From NCBI RefSeq assembly GCF_030548295.1, contig NZ_JAUOSB010000007.1:102673-166672 (forward strand): a stretch of DNA of 64,000 bases, written 5' to 3'. Every line of letters begins with the position of its first letter. The first letter of the stretch is position 1. A program made the translations under genes and the position numbers. Shown here one piece after another: positions 63,340-64,000 of this stretch. The notes beneath the pieces were generated by a model. It was not told where the DNA came from and searched no databases. It saw nothing but the letters and a program-made list of their open reading frames with translations. This DNA is from Wenyingzhuangia sp. 2_MG-2023 (GTDB lineage Bacteria; Bacteroidota; Bacteroidia; Flavobacteriales; Flavobacteriaceae).

Positions 63340-63890
63340 TATTTCTTAATGATTTATGTGGGTGGTTATAATTATAGTCTTCTCTCCAATTATCTCTCAC
63401 TTCCCTAAACCGACATTTGTTATTAAATCAACAAATATCTATTATATCTTCTCTAAAGAAACGATTAAAACGTTCTATTTATCCGTTTTACATTGGTTTT
63501 CCAGGTTATATATATTTAATTTCTATATAGTTTCTTGACACCAGTTTATAAAACTCTTAGAGATAAATTCTGATCCATTACCACACCTTATATTTTAGTT
63601 TTTAAACATTCTAGTGTTTCTAACACAGCTCTATCTGGATATGAGAATCCTATCTCAATAGCTAATGCTTCTCGATTACAATCGTCTAAAACGTTAAACA
63701 CACACGTTTCTACCATCAAAAAGAGCATCACTCATAAAATTAATACTTCAACATTCTATTATCTAGACTGATCTCAGTTTGAGTCTATTATTCTCTTCTT
63801 CAAGCTCTTTGAACTGTTACTATTCCATACTTTTTACGCCAGTAATAAAATATGCACACCTAAATTCATTTCTCTAACTAATATAAAGTT
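63340..63890 (-). mobile_element. Decayed IS3-family transposase relic
   Basis: On the minus strand, in shifting frames, one reads REMNLGV, YWRKKYG (OrfA-type), SLDNRMLK, MSDALFDGR, FNVLDDCNREALAIEIGFS, then RCGNGSEFISKSFINWCQ, PGKPM, and IERFNRFFREDI. These are the ordered landmarks of IS3-group OrfA/OrfB (rve DDE core). Many stops and frame changes plus loss of the N-terminal half of OrfB show that it is dead. The last 110 bp of the window (63890-64000) could hold its end but I cannot define one. Confidence 0.8.
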
Positions 63891-64000
63891 CACTTTTTTG
63901 GCAATAATATTTGAAAGTAAATAATGGATCAAGCCCAAAAGTTGTGTGTGAATTAGGATAGCATTAATTTAGGAGTTTTTAAACTGACTTATATTGGAAT

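Noticed and set aside
63356..63538. 60-codon plus-strand frame
   Set aside because: It is antisense to the decayed IS3 transposase and has no protein-like composition.

Overview
The window looks like a chromosomal segment of a marine Flavobacteriaceae bacterium (Bacteroidota). The DNA is AT-rich. Most recognisable proteins have flavobacterial features, including SusC/SusD with FecR and an ECF sigma factor, a LytTR regulator, secreted sulfatases, S(L)C lipoproteins and a TAnnTTTG-type promoter element. No rRNA, tRNA, CRISPR array or intact insertion sequence was seen. Without tools, all family names rest on motifs and remembered family features.

Region 1 (1-9.7 kb): the end of a beta-propeller-like protein, fabD, a queuosine-precursor transporter, a DUF547 protein, and an arsenosugar locus (peroxidase-like protein, radical SAM ArsS, TIGR04282 glycosyltransferase, purine nucleoside phosphorylase, ArsM, a small dimeric-barrel protein). 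A divergent nucleoside hydrolase/kinase pair interrupts this locus. Region 2 (9.8-20 kb): an iron alcohol dehydrogenase, then a tight run pairing a FAD oxidoreductase and a membrane polyferredoxin with a MORN protein and three glycosyltransferases, a DUF523 protein and an Mn-type superoxide dismutase. Region 3 (20-31.5 kb): housekeeping genes, namely enolase, an ExbB/ExbD energising complex, asparaginase, the yceD-rpmF-fabH-accB-accC cluster, pdxA and riboflavin synthase.

Region 4 (31.5-43 kb): an apparent exopolysaccharide locus with a DPM-type glycosyltransferase, a 1027-residue membrane protein, an Ig-like secreted protein, a membrane-anchored cellulase-type hydrolase, a GT4, a flippase and a TPR plus outer-membrane beta-barrel protein. 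Region 5 (43-46.5 kb): a sulfatase/glycoside-hydrolase module bracketed by about 350-bp decayed direct repeats. These repeats show that the beta-barrel gene and the LytTR gene were once adjacent. Region 6 (46.4-52.7 kb): a seven-gene signalling operon (receiver, H-NOX-like, PAS kinase, FIST, second kinase, Hpt, LytTR regulator) that I infer to be a nitric-oxide-responsive relay. Similar 21-bp-spaced LytTR-like direct repeats lie in front of this operon and in front of the GT4 gene, suggesting that the relay controls the exopolysaccharide locus.

Region 7 (52.9-64 kb): a 51-codon small gene, then a decaying polysaccharide-utilisation locus on the minus strand: a frameshifted ECF sigma gene, fecR, a susC with three frame breaks, susD, a circularly permuted SGNH esterase and a metallo-beta-lactamase-fold lipoprotein. 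The last two share a duplicated leader and signal peptide. The window ends in a decayed IS3-family transposase.

The strongest candidates for something undescribed are the H-NOX/FIST/LytTR relay tied to exopolysaccharide, the circularly permuted SGNH esterase, and the repeat-bracketed sulfatase module.
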